Shown here in pieces: positions 43,937-51,336 of a DNA stretch of 64,000 nucleotides (its first letter is position 1; every line of letters starts with the position of its first letter). The stretch comes from Capnocytophaga canis (lineage in GTDB: Bacteria > Bacteroidota > Bacteroidia > Flavobacteriales > Flavobacteriaceae). The translations under genes were made by a program, and so were the position numbers. The notes under the pieces were generated by a model, which had not been told where the DNA came from, did not search any database, and was given only the letters and a program-made list of their open reading frames with translations. The stretch is taken from assembly GCF_000827555.1 (NCBI RefSeq), contig NZ_CDOI01000001.1:62001-126000 (forward strand). Reading direction: 5' to 3'.

Positions 43937-45057
43937 TTTCTTAGCTTTACGATACGTTGGTCGATAATGTCCTTTTTTATGAAATCAATAGGAAGTTCAG
44001 TATATGCTTTTTGATAGGCACGTAATGCTCTCTTGTTATCTCCAGTATGCTCGTAGTATTCTCCTAAGAAGAAATTTGGCATAGCTGTTTTCTCATATCC
44101 ATTATCTTTCACATAATCAGATAGTTTTATTAATGAATCCCAGTCTTCTTTTTCTATAATTACATCATAAGTTGCCATAATATCATTCAAAACAGGTGTT
44201 TTTTTGAACCCTAATTCCGATTCTATTTTTTTGTATTTATCCTCTAAATAGTAAAAAATATCTTCAGATAAAGGTTGTAAGTTTTCCTTGAACTCTTTAG
44301 CATCAATTGGTTTATAGGAGCTGAAAATCAGGTCAAAAGCTCTTGGTATTCCTGATAAAGCTACCGAGTGTAATGAAGTTTTTGGAAAATCGTCGAAAAA
44401 TAATTTTACATCTTTAGTTGTTAGGTTATTAACAATTTGGCTATTCAAACTTTTTGTGTTAGTGTAGGCTGTTTCATGATCGTAGTTTGTTGTAGCAATG
44501 TAGTAGAAAACAGTTCTTTTAACAGCGTTGAGTTTATCCGAAATGGTTTCCGAAATAGCCGGTAATGTCTTGGGATTTAGACTGATAACGACGTTAAATA
44601 AAGGTTCTTTTCCTAAAAAGAAATAATTACTTACATAAGCACCTTCATCCTTGGCAATAATTCCTTTGAAGTTATTTACGCTATATTTTCCATGAATATA
44701 AGGAATGAGTTCTCCGCCCATAAAATCCAAAAAATTAGCTGATTGGCGAGTCAGTTCCCCGTTTTTTCCAGTTTTTACGTCCTCAAGAGTGTTGTAAACT
44801 CCAACGATGATGCATTTAGGCATATTTTCAAAATACTCATAGTAACGAGCGTTTGCAAGTACAGGCTCCATCAAAGAACTGGCGTTTAGCACTACTAATA
44901 GTGGATAAGCCTCTTTATCAGAATATTTTTCAGGTAGATAAATGGCTAATTTTCGTTTTTCACCCAATTTTCGTGACGAAAATTCTTCTGAAATAATTTG
45001 AGCATAGGCAGTTCCTAAAAAGAGAAATAGAAAGCCAAGAGAGAAGATTTTTTTCAT
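43933..45057 (-). CDS. Esterase-like alpha/beta hydrolase with degenerate nucleophile and TPR-like tail
   Basis: 374 residues with a signal peptide (to A-Y-A-Q, about 20). Residues 25-260 fit an esterase D/Fes-type alpha/beta hydrolase (R-K-L-A-I-Y-L-P-E-K-Y; Y-P-L-L-V-V-L-N-A). The nucleophile-elbow position reads G-I-I-A-K-D-E-G-A with Asp137 where Ser should stand; a His is kept in L-H-S-V-A-L-S-G. The C-terminal 80 residues hold TPR-like helices (F-L-G-E-Y-Y-E-H-T-G-D-N-K-R-A-L-R-A). Probably a binding protein, not an enzyme. Located between HMG-CoA reductase and radA. Confidence 0.7.
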   Translation of the reverse strand: MKKIFSLGFLFLFLGTAYAQIISEEFSSRKLGEKRKLAIYLPEKYSDKEAYPLLVVLNASSLMEPVLANARYYEYFENMPKCIIVGVYNTLEDVKTGKNGELTRQSANFLDFMGGELIPYIHGKYSVNNFKGIIAKDEGAYVSNYFFLGKEPLFNVVISLNPKTLPAISETISDKLNAVKRTVFYYIATTNYDHETAYTNTKSLNSQIVNNLTTKDVKLFFDDFPKTSLHSVALSGIPRAFDLIFSSYKPIDAKEFKENLQPLSEDIFYYLEDKYKKIESELGFKKTPVLNDIMATYDVIIEKEDWDSLIKLSDYVKDNGYEKTAMPNFFLGEYYEHTGDNKRALRAYQKAYTELPIDFIKKDIIDQRIVKLRK

Positions 45058-45079
45058 ATGTATTTACGTGTGTATAATA

Positions 45080-46378
45080 TCATTTTGTTTGTTCAAAAAT
45101 ACGAACTACTTCGCTGTGTGTAACGGTTTTATCTTTGAAGTATTCGGTGATTTGTTCTTTTTGTCTGTCACTTGCTCCTAATTGGTTTAAAATGTTCATT
45201 AGATGCATCTTCATATGTCCTTTCTGAATTCCCAAAGTAATCAAAGAACTTACAGCTGCAAAATTTTGAGCCAAGCCAACGGTGGCTACAATTTGCATTA
45301 GTTCAGAGGCAGAGGGTTTTTCTAAAATTTGTAAGGCTGTTTTTACCAAAGGATGTAAGTTTGTTAGTCCACCTACTGTGCCCAAAGCCAACGGTACTTC
45401 GATTTCGAAATGAAAAATATCATCTTTGATATGCGCCTTTGTCAAACTTTGGTATTTTCCTGAACGAGCGGCATAGGCATGAACTCCTGCCTCCACAGCC
45501 CTGAAATCATTCCCTGTGGCTAAAATGACAGCATCCATTCCGTTCATGATACCCTTGTTATGCGTAGTTGCTCGTCGTACTTCGGAATTAGCTATCGCGA
45601 TGGCTCGTACAAATTTCTCAGCAAATTCCTTACCGCTCAATCCTGCAACAGCCAAATCCTCCACAGGCGAGGATGTACTTACTTTTACCAAACATTCGGG
45701 TACATAATTCGATAAAATTGACATTACGATTTCGTATTTCCCATCAATTTCAGGATGTTTTAAAGCTTCTTGACGAAATGTTTCTGCAAATTGTTCTAAG
45801 CACGAATTGATGAAATTTGCACCCATAGCATCCAGCGTTTCAAAGGAAGCAAACAATTGGTAGTAATTGGCTAATTCTGAGGTTTTATCCACCAAGCGAA
45901 GTGTTGAAATGCCTCCTCCTCTTTTTTCCATATTAGAGGTAATGTGTTTTGCATCAGTAAGCATTTTTGAGTGTATTTTCTCAAAAAAACACTCTAAATC
46001 AGCTTTTTTACCATAAAACATGAGATGTACTTGTCCATTTTTTTCTGTGGAAATGACTTCGGCTTTAAATCCTCCACGTGTTTCCCAGTATTTTGCAGCT
46101 CTACTTGCAGCCGCTACAATAGAGCTTTCTTCAATTGCCATTGGAACGGTGTAAGTTTTTCCATTGATAACAAAATTTGGAGCTACGGCAAACGGTAGGT
46201 AGAAATTCGTTACCGTATTCTCAATAAATTCATCGTGTAATTTTTGGAGAGTTTCATCGGCGTTGTGGTATTTTTTAAAATTAGAGAAAGCATCCTTATC
46301 ATCAGGGAAATAAGTGTCGCAAAGCCATTGTATTTTTTGCTGTTTAGTCAGTTTGGAAAATCCTGAAATGTTTTTCAT
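45080..46378 (-). CDS. Hydroxymethylglutaryl-CoA reductase, class II
   Basis: It makes mevalonate from HMG-CoA, the committed step of the mevalonate isoprenoid pathway used by this family of Bacteroidota. The catalytic Glu is in M-A-I-E-E-S-S-I-V-A-A-A-S (about 81-93), and the Lys region in T-T-H-N-K-G-I-M-N-G-M-D-A-V. 432 residues matches the class II bacterial enzyme. A -7 box TATCTTTG is at 46411-46418. It is the first gene of a run of five same-strand genes down to 40901, with gaps of 22 bases or less. Confidence 0.93.
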   Translation of the reverse strand: MKNISGFSKLTKQQKIQWLCDTYFPDDKDAFSNFKKYHNADETLQKLHDEFIENTVTNFYLPFAVAPNFVINGKTYTVPMAIEESSIVAAASRAAKYWETRGGFKAEVISTEKNGQVHLMFYGKKADLECFFEKIHSKMLTDAKHITSNMEKRGGGISTLRLVDKTSELANYYQLFASFETLDAMGANFINSCLEQFAETFRQEALKHPEIDGKYEIVMSILSNYVPECLVKVSTSSPVEDLAVAGLSGKEFAEKFVRAIAIANSEVRRATTHNKGIMNGMDAVILATGNDFRAVEAGVHAYAARSGKYQSLTKAHIKDDIFHFEIEVPLALGTVGGLTNLHPLVKTALQILEKPSASELMQIVATVGLAQNFAAVSSLITLGIQKGHMKMHLMNILNQLGASDRQKEQITEYFKDKTVTHSEVVRIFEQTK

Positions 46379-46410
46379 CGTTGTTTTAATTGTTAAATAA
46401 GCATAGGGTA

Positions 46411-46418
46411 CAAAGATA
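46411..46418 (-). promoter_or_regulatory. -7 box upstream of the HMG-CoA reductase operon
   Basis: TATCTTTG on the minus strand, 32 bases before the ATG. A weak TTG occurs about 22 bases further upstream. Confidence 0.45.
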
Positions 46419-46523
46419 TGAATTTTTTTGTGTTTAAAATCAACATCTCACCAACATATTTTGGATGTTATTCAGATACAGTCTGTATAAGAAAATCATG
46501 TTTTTATTTTGGTAATAAATGTG

Positions 46524-46531
46524 TACTTTTG
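46524..46531 (+). promoter_or_regulatory. -7 box of cysH
   Basis: TACTTTTG, 13 bases before the ATG at 46545. A TTG at 46509 that opens the frame lies upstream of it, so it cannot be the translation start. Confidence 0.5.
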
Positions 46532-46544
46532 CTTCCGTTATACT

Positions 46545-47255
46545 ATGTTTATGAAAGAACAAATAGATTTATATCTGAAAGAAATTGCTGATAAAAGCGA
46601 GATAGAAACCCTGCGTTATTTTGCTGGACAATTTCCTAATCAGGTCGTTTTCTCGACGAGTTTTGGTATGGAAGATCAAGTCATTACCCATTTGATATTC
46701 AAAAACCGCATACCTATCAATATTTTTACTCTTGACACAGGGCGTATGTTTGCAGAAACGTATGCCACTTGGGACAAAACAGCGATGGCTTACGACACAA
46801 AGATAACTCCTTATTATCCAAAAGCAGAATTTATTGAGAACTATGTAAAAACAAATGGTATAAACGCTTTTTATGAATCTGTTGAACTTCGAAAAGAATG
46901 CTGTTACATTCGCAAGGTGGAACCCTTAAAACGAGCATTAACAGGAAATAAAGTATGGATTACAGGGTTGAGAGCCGAACAATCTTCAAATCGAGAGCAA
47001 ATGCCTATGGTTGAATGGGATGAAGGCAACCAGATTATCAAATTCCACCCAATTTTGCATTGGAAAACTACCGAAGTTTTGGATTTTTTAAGAGCTAACG
47101 GAGTGCCATACAATCCATTACACGATAGAGGTTTTATAAGCATAGGTTGCCAGCCTTGTACACGAGCTGTTAAGGATGGAGAAGACTTTCGTGCAGGTAG
47201 ATGGTGGTGGGAGGACAAAAGTAAAAAAGAGTGTGGGTTGCATTCTACAAAGTAA
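46545..47255 (+). CDS. cysH: Adenylyl-sulfate/phosphoadenylyl-sulfate reductase
   Basis: It reduces activated sulfate to sulfite in assimilatory sulfur metabolism. PP-loop-type ATPase fold start (V-V-F-S-T-S-F-G-M-E-D-Q). A Cys119-Cys120 pair in K-E-C-C-Y and Cys202/Cys205 in G-C-Q-P-C form the 4Fe-4S ligands seen in the APS-using subclass; Cys230 in K-E-C-G-L-H is the catalytic cysteine. 236 residues (234 from the second ATG at 46551). cysD follows, but cysN and the sulfite reductase genes are not in the window. Confidence 0.93.
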   Translation: MFMKEQIDLYLKEIADKSEIETLRYFAGQFPNQVVFSTSFGMEDQVITHLIFKNRIPINIFTLDTGRMFAETYATWDKTAMAYDTKITPYYPKAEFIENYVKTNGINAFYESVELRKECCYIRKVEPLKRALTGNKVWITGLRAEQSSNREQMPMVEWDEGNQIIKFHPILHWKTTEVLDFLRANGVPYNPLHDRGFISIGCQPCTRAVKDGEDFRAGRWWWEDKSKKECGLHSTK

Positions 47256-47320
47256 AAGGATGGCATCACAATACCTTTTTTTACAACCTTTTGTTTCTAT
47301 GAAAAATGTAATGAAAAATG

Positions 47321-47328
47321 TATATTTG
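47321..47328 (+). promoter_or_regulatory. Candidate -7 box for cysD
   Basis: TATATTTG; a second TATATTTG is at 47434-47441, nearer the ATG. The choice between them cannot be made by eye, and the leader would be 50 or 160 bases. Confidence 0.35.
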
Positions 47329-47494
47329 CAAAATATTTCAATTTGAAGTATGCGAATATGCTAACTAATCTCGAAATAGGTATTTTGATTTTTTTTGCTC
47401 GTATTCACCTGATGGAAGCATAGAAATTAATAATATATTTGTTTCCTGAGTTTGGTAAATTAAGAAAATAACAAATAATATTGAACATTTAGAT

Positions 47495-48388
47495 ATGGAT
47501 TATTTAGAACAATTGGAGGCAGAAGCCATACATATATTCCGCGAGGTTGGTGGTCAGTTCGAAAAACCGGCATTGCTTTTCAGTGGTGGGAAGGACTCCA
47601 TCGTGTTAGTGCATTTGGCATTGAAGGCGTTTCGTCCGTGTAAGTTTCCGTTTCCGCTTGTGCATATCGATACGGGGCATAATTTCCAAGAAGCGTTGGA
47701 CTTTCGCGATAATTTAGTGAAGAAACTCGGTGAGCGACTCATCGTCCGCAAGGTAGAAGACACCATTAAAGCAAAGGGCTTGACCGAACCCAAAGGAAAA
47801 TTTGCAAGTCGTAATGCCTTACAGTCTTACACTTTGTTGGATACCATCGAAGAATTTGAGTTTGATGCTTGTATCGGTGGAGCAAGACGCGATGAGGAGA
47901 AAGCTCGTGCTAAGGAACGAATTTTTTCCGTGCGTGACGACTTCGGCGGTTGGGACCCGAAATTACAACGCCCCGAGCTTTGGCATACCTATAACGGAAA
48001 AATACATAAAGGCGAAAACGTGCGTGTGTTTCCTATTAGCAATTGGACGGAGTTGGACGTTTGGAACTACATTCGTCGTGAAAAAATAGAGCTACCGAGT
48101 GTGTATTTCTCGCACGAACGCGAAGTAATTGACCACAACGGACAACTGATTGCCGTTTCGCCATATATTCAGATTGACGAAAATGACGTGATAGTAAAAC
48201 GCAAAGTACGTTACCGAACCGTTGGGGATATGACCTGTACGGCAGCGGTAGAGTCCGAAGCCTATCAGATTGATGATATTATCAACGAAATTACCGCCAC
48301 CCGAACCAGTGAGCGAGGAGAAACCCGAATTGACGACCGCATCTCCGAAGCTGCAATGGAAGACAGAAAAAAAAGCGGATATTTTTAA
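47495..48388 (+). CDS. cysD: Sulfate adenylyltransferase subunit 2
   Basis: The ATP-pyrophosphatase-like subunit that forms APS from sulfate and ATP with the GTPase subunit CysN. PP-loop motif F-S-G-G-K-D-S-I-V (about 29-37). 297 residues matches CysD. The G+C content is higher than in cysH and serC (32 G/C of 60 bases at 47941-48000), so it may have been transferred from another source. cysN, normally immediately downstream, is missing: a noncoding gap and an acyl-CoA reductase follow. Two TAnnTTTG words lie upstream (47321-47328, 47434-47441). Confidence 0.92.
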   Translation: MDYLEQLEAEAIHIFREVGGQFEKPALLFSGGKDSIVLVHLALKAFRPCKFPFPLVHIDTGHNFQEALDFRDNLVKKLGERLIVRKVEDTIKAKGLTEPKGKFASRNALQSYTLLDTIEEFEFDACIGGARRDEEKARAKERIFSVRDDFGGWDPKLQRPELWHTYNGKIHKGENVRVFPISNWTELDVWNYIRREKIELPSVYFSHEREVIDHNGQLIAVSPYIQIDENDVIVKRKVRYRTVGDMTCTAAVESEAYQIDDIINEITATRTSERGETRIDDRISEAAMEDRKKSGYF

Positions 48389-48594
48389 GATAAAATCAGA
48401 AAGTTGTATTCTTAAAAAAATATATCGCAGAGATAAAAGAATTATTCTTTTTACAAAAATTAAAACATTTCATTCAAAAAGGAAAAATTAAGTATTAAGA
48501 AAAAAAGCGTGTATATTTTAAAAATATTAAATTCTTTTACTTTTATAGAGTAAATGTAATAAAAATGTCCGAAAAGGAATGTTAAAACCACTTT

Positions 48595-49650
48595 ATGAAA
48601 AATAAAATAGATAGTTTTGTTGTTTTAGGGCAGTTTTTGGAGCAGTTTTCGGTTTTTCCGTATGTAAAAAACGTTTCTTTGCCTCAGAATGAAGTCTTTT
48701 TTGATGGTTTTGTTGAGGTTTTAGGATTGGCTGAGCAACAAAACGGTTGGTTTACTTCTGAAAATTTGCGTTTTGCTTGTAAATCTTGGGCGGAAGCGTT
48801 GCAACGGAACAATATAGAACGTTGGCTATCAAACTACACCTTTGATGGAATTACTCCTAAAGATATAGCCATCATTATGGCGGGAAACATTCCTTTGGTG
48901 GGGTTTCATGATTTTTTATGTGTACTAATTTCAGGACATCGTGCTGTGGTCAAACTATCTTCGGATGACCAAGTGCTACTTCCTTTTTTAGCGAATTACC
49001 TTCAACATATAGAACCGAGTTGGCGTGGAAAATTTGAGTTCACAAACGAACGAATGACCCACTTTGATGCTGTCATTGCTACAGGAAGTGATAATTCTGC
49101 TCGATATTTTGAGTATTATTTCGGAAATAAGCCTCATATTATTCGAAAAAATAGAAATTCGATAGCTGTTTTAACAGGAAAAGAGACTCAGGAGCAGCTT
49201 TTTCAGTTAGGAAAGGATATTTTTACGTATTTTGGATTGGGGTGTAGAAGTGTTTCTAAGATTTTTATTCCTGAAAATTATGATTTAGATATCTTTTTCA
49301 AGGCAATTTTCCCTTATAGTGACATCATCAATGGGCAGAAATATGCTAACAATTATGACTATAACAAGGCTGTTTATTTGATGAGTTTGTACAAACTTCG
49401 TGAAAACGGCTTTTTGATTTTGAAAGAAGATGAGCGATATGCTTCTCCTATAGCAACGCTTTTTTACGAATACTATACCGATATTAACAATTTGAAAAAT
49501 AAATTGCTAACCGACCTTCATAAAATTCAATGTGTTGTCTCAGATGGATTTTCGCACAATGAAATTCATTTTGGAGAAACCCAACAACCAGCATTGTGGG
49601 ATTATGCTGATGGAGTGGACACGGTTGCATTTTTAACGAATATACCATAG
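48595..49650 (+). CDS. Acyl-CoA reductase (LuxC-like family)
   Basis: A 351-residue NAD(P)H-dependent aldehyde-forming enzyme domain of the acyl-CoA reductase family (LuxC). The aldehyde dehydrogenase-like segments K-D-I-A-I-I-M-A-G-N-I-P-L-V-G (about 87-101) and the cysteine-containing F-G-L-G-C-R-S-V-S-K (about 215-224, Cys in G-C-R-S) are recognisable. In flavobacteria this gene often precedes serC, as here (six-base gap). The natural acyl substrate is unknown. Confidence 0.85.
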   Translation: MKNKIDSFVVLGQFLEQFSVFPYVKNVSLPQNEVFFDGFVEVLGLAEQQNGWFTSENLRFACKSWAEALQRNNIERWLSNYTFDGITPKDIAIIMAGNIPLVGFHDFLCVLISGHRAVVKLSSDDQVLLPFLANYLQHIEPSWRGKFEFTNERMTHFDAVIATGSDNSARYFEYYFGNKPHIIRKNRNSIAVLTGKETQEQLFQLGKDIFTYFGLGCRSVSKIFIPENYDLDIFFKAIFPYSDIINGQKYANNYDYNKAVYLMSLYKLRENGFLILKEDERYASPIATLFYEYYTDINNLKNKLLTDLHKIQCVVSDGFSHNEIHFGETQQPALWDYADGVDTVAFLTNIP

Positions 49651-49656
49651 AAACGA

Positions 49657-50718
49657 ATGAAAAAACATAATTTTAGTGCAGGGCCTTCTATCTTGCCTCA
49701 AACTGTTTTTGAAAAGGCTTCACAAGCAGTAATTGATTTCGAAAATACGGGACTCTCTATCTTAGAGATTTCCCACCGAAGTTCTGAATTTCTGAATGTT
49801 ATTGAACGAGCCAGAGCTTTGGCTTTGGAATTGGCCGGATTGGATGATTCGTATGAAGCGTTGTTTTTGCACGGAGGAGCGAGTACTCAATTTTTGTCAG
49901 TTCCGTATAATTTGTTAGAAAATAAAGCTGCTTATATTGACACAGGAACGTGGGCAAATAAAGCTTTAAAAGAAGCTCAAATGTTTGGAAAGGTAGAGGT
50001 TATTGCTTCCTCTAAAGATACTGGTTATCGGCATATTCCAAAGGAGTATTCAATTCCTAAAGATATTGATTATTTACATATTACAACCAATAATACCATT
50101 TACGGGACGCAGTACCACAGTTTGCCTACAACGAAAGTCCCCTTAGTGGCAGACGCAAGTTCGGATATTTTTTCAAGAACAATGGATTACTCAAAGTTCA
50201 GTGTCATTTACGCTGGTTCTCAGAAAAATATAGGTCCATCAGGTAGTACACTTGTGTTAATCAAGAAAGACGTTTTAGGCAAAGTATCTCGAAAAATTCC
50301 GTCAATTTTGAGTTATGAAAATCAAATTGGAAATGAGAGTATGTTCAATACCCCAACTACGTTCTCAATATACGTGAATTTGTTGGTTTTAGAGTGGATT
50401 CAGGCAAAGGGTGGACTACAAGGAATGGAAAAATTGAATCAAGTTAAGGCTGAATTGATTTATAATGAGATAGATAGAAATCCTTTGGTGTTAGGGTACG
50501 CTAATACAGAGGATCGTTCTTTGATGAATGTTGTGTTTAATTTGAAAGATACATCTGCAGAAATATTATTTGATGCACTTTGTGAAGAAGCAGGAATTAG
50601 CGGGATTAAAGGACACCGAAGTGTAGGAGGTTATCGAGCATCTATCTACAACGCAATGCCTTTAGAGAGTGTACAACTGTTAGTGGAAGTCCTCCAGTTA
50701 CTTGAAAGAAAAAGCTGA
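49657..50718 (+). CDS. serC: Phosphoserine aminotransferase
   Basis: It makes 3-phosphoserine (and acts in pyridoxal phosphate synthesis) by PLP-dependent transamination. The PLP lysine is in A-G-S-Q-K-N-I-G-P-S-G (about 188-198); the start H-N-F-S-A-G-P-S-I-L-P is typical. 353 residues. It follows the acyl-CoA reductase by six bases. A hairpin overlaps the stop codon, so the operon ends here. Confidence 0.96.
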   Translation: MKKHNFSAGPSILPQTVFEKASQAVIDFENTGLSILEISHRSSEFLNVIERARALALELAGLDDSYEALFLHGGASTQFLSVPYNLLENKAAYIDTGTWANKALKEAQMFGKVEVIASSKDTGYRHIPKEYSIPKDIDYLHITTNNTIYGTQYHSLPTTKVPLVADASSDIFSRTMDYSKFSVIYAGSQKNIGPSGSTLVLIKKDVLGKVSRKIPSILSYENQIGNESMFNTPTTFSIYVNLLVLEWIQAKGGLQGMEKLNQVKAELIYNEIDRNPLVLGYANTEDRSLMNVVFNLKDTSAEILFDALCEEAGISGIKGHRSVGGYRASIYNAMPLESVQLLVEVLQLLERKS

Positions 50719-50790
50719 AGGTAAAGGATTACATTAACTTTATCATCTCTCTCTATATAGTATCATTAATCCTTAGTCCTATCAGCTTTT
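50710..50790 (+). terminator. Hairpin terminator overlapping the serC stop codon
   Basis: Outer arms AAAAGCTGA (50710-50718) and TCAGCTTTT (50782-50790) plus inner arms AAGGATTA and TAATCCTT. The serC TGA lies in the left arm. The loop is large, so it may act together with other structure. Confidence 0.55.
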
Positions 50791-50814
50791 CGAGGGTGCA
50801 AAAATAAATATTTT

Positions 50815-50845
50815 TTTGGAATGCCCAAAAATGTTTTTATATTTG
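50815..50845 (+). promoter_or_regulatory. Promoter of the XRE gene (-33 TTTG, -7 TATATTTG)
   Basis: TTTG (50815-50818) and TATATTTG (50838-50845) are spaced by 19 bases. The ATG at 50847 is too close, so translation should begin at 50868 or 50877. Confidence 0.65.
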
Positions 50846-50867
50846 TATGTTTAAAACGTATAATAAT

Positions 50868-51257
50868 ATGCAAAATATGTATAAAATAGGGGTAAACATT
50901 CGTAAAGTAAGAGAACTACGGGGGTATTCACAAGAATATGTGGCAAATAAACTAAATATCAGTCAAGCGTCCTATGCACGAATGGAAAGTGAAGATACTA
51001 AGATTACAGTGGATAGGTTATTTCAGATAGCCAAAATTTTAGAAACAAATGTGAGTGATTTCTTTGATAACAGCGGAATAAACATTCATTCACAGGTCTA
51101 TAACGGTGAAGCCTACTGCAATGGATATATACAAAATTTGGTTGTAGAAAATAAAGATACGGTTAATAAATTAATTGAACTATATAAAGCACAGCTACAG
51201 GATAAAGATAATCAAATTCAGTATTTAAAAAGTCTTTTGGCTCAATTTACCCCCTGA
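50868..51257 (+). CDS. XRE family transcriptional regulator
   Basis: A 129-residue regulator: an N-terminal lambda-repressor-like HTH (about 5-60, with V-R-E-L-R-G-Y-S-Q-E-Y-V-A-N-K-L-N-I-S-Q-A-S-Y-A-R-M-E-S) and a C-terminal helical tail likely forming a coiled coil (Y-K-A-Q-L-Q-D-K-D-N-Q-I-Q-Y-L-K-S-L-L). Target genes are unknown. ATG 50868 is chosen because of the promoter; 50877 is also possible. A hairpin (51268-51305) ends the transcript. Confidence 0.85.
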   Translation: MQNMYKIGVNIRKVRELRGYSQEYVANKLNISQASYARMESEDTKITVDRLFQIAKILETNVSDFFDNSGINIHSQVYNGEAYCNGYIQNLVVENKDTVNKLIELYKAQLQDKDNQIQYLKSLLAQFTP

Positions 51258-51267
51258 AATATTGCTA

Positions 51268-51305
51268 TTTTTTTGACAGTTTTCGAGCCAAAAGAAGTCA
51301 AAAAA
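51268..51305 (+). terminator. Hairpin after the XRE gene
   Basis: TTTTTTGAC pairs with GTCAAAAAA (51269-51277 and 51297-51305), with further T/A pairing inside. Confidence 0.5.
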
Positions 51306-51336
51306 TATATCAACCGACCTAAAAAAATATAAATCT

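Noticed and set aside
46904-47269. 121-codon minus-strand frame antisense to cysH
   Set aside because: Overlaps a conserved gene in the other direction and has no independent signal.
47256-47494. SAM or other riboswitch in the cysD leader
   Set aside because: I looked for conserved stems and motif blocks and saw none; the region is mostly AT-rich with two TAnnTTTG words.
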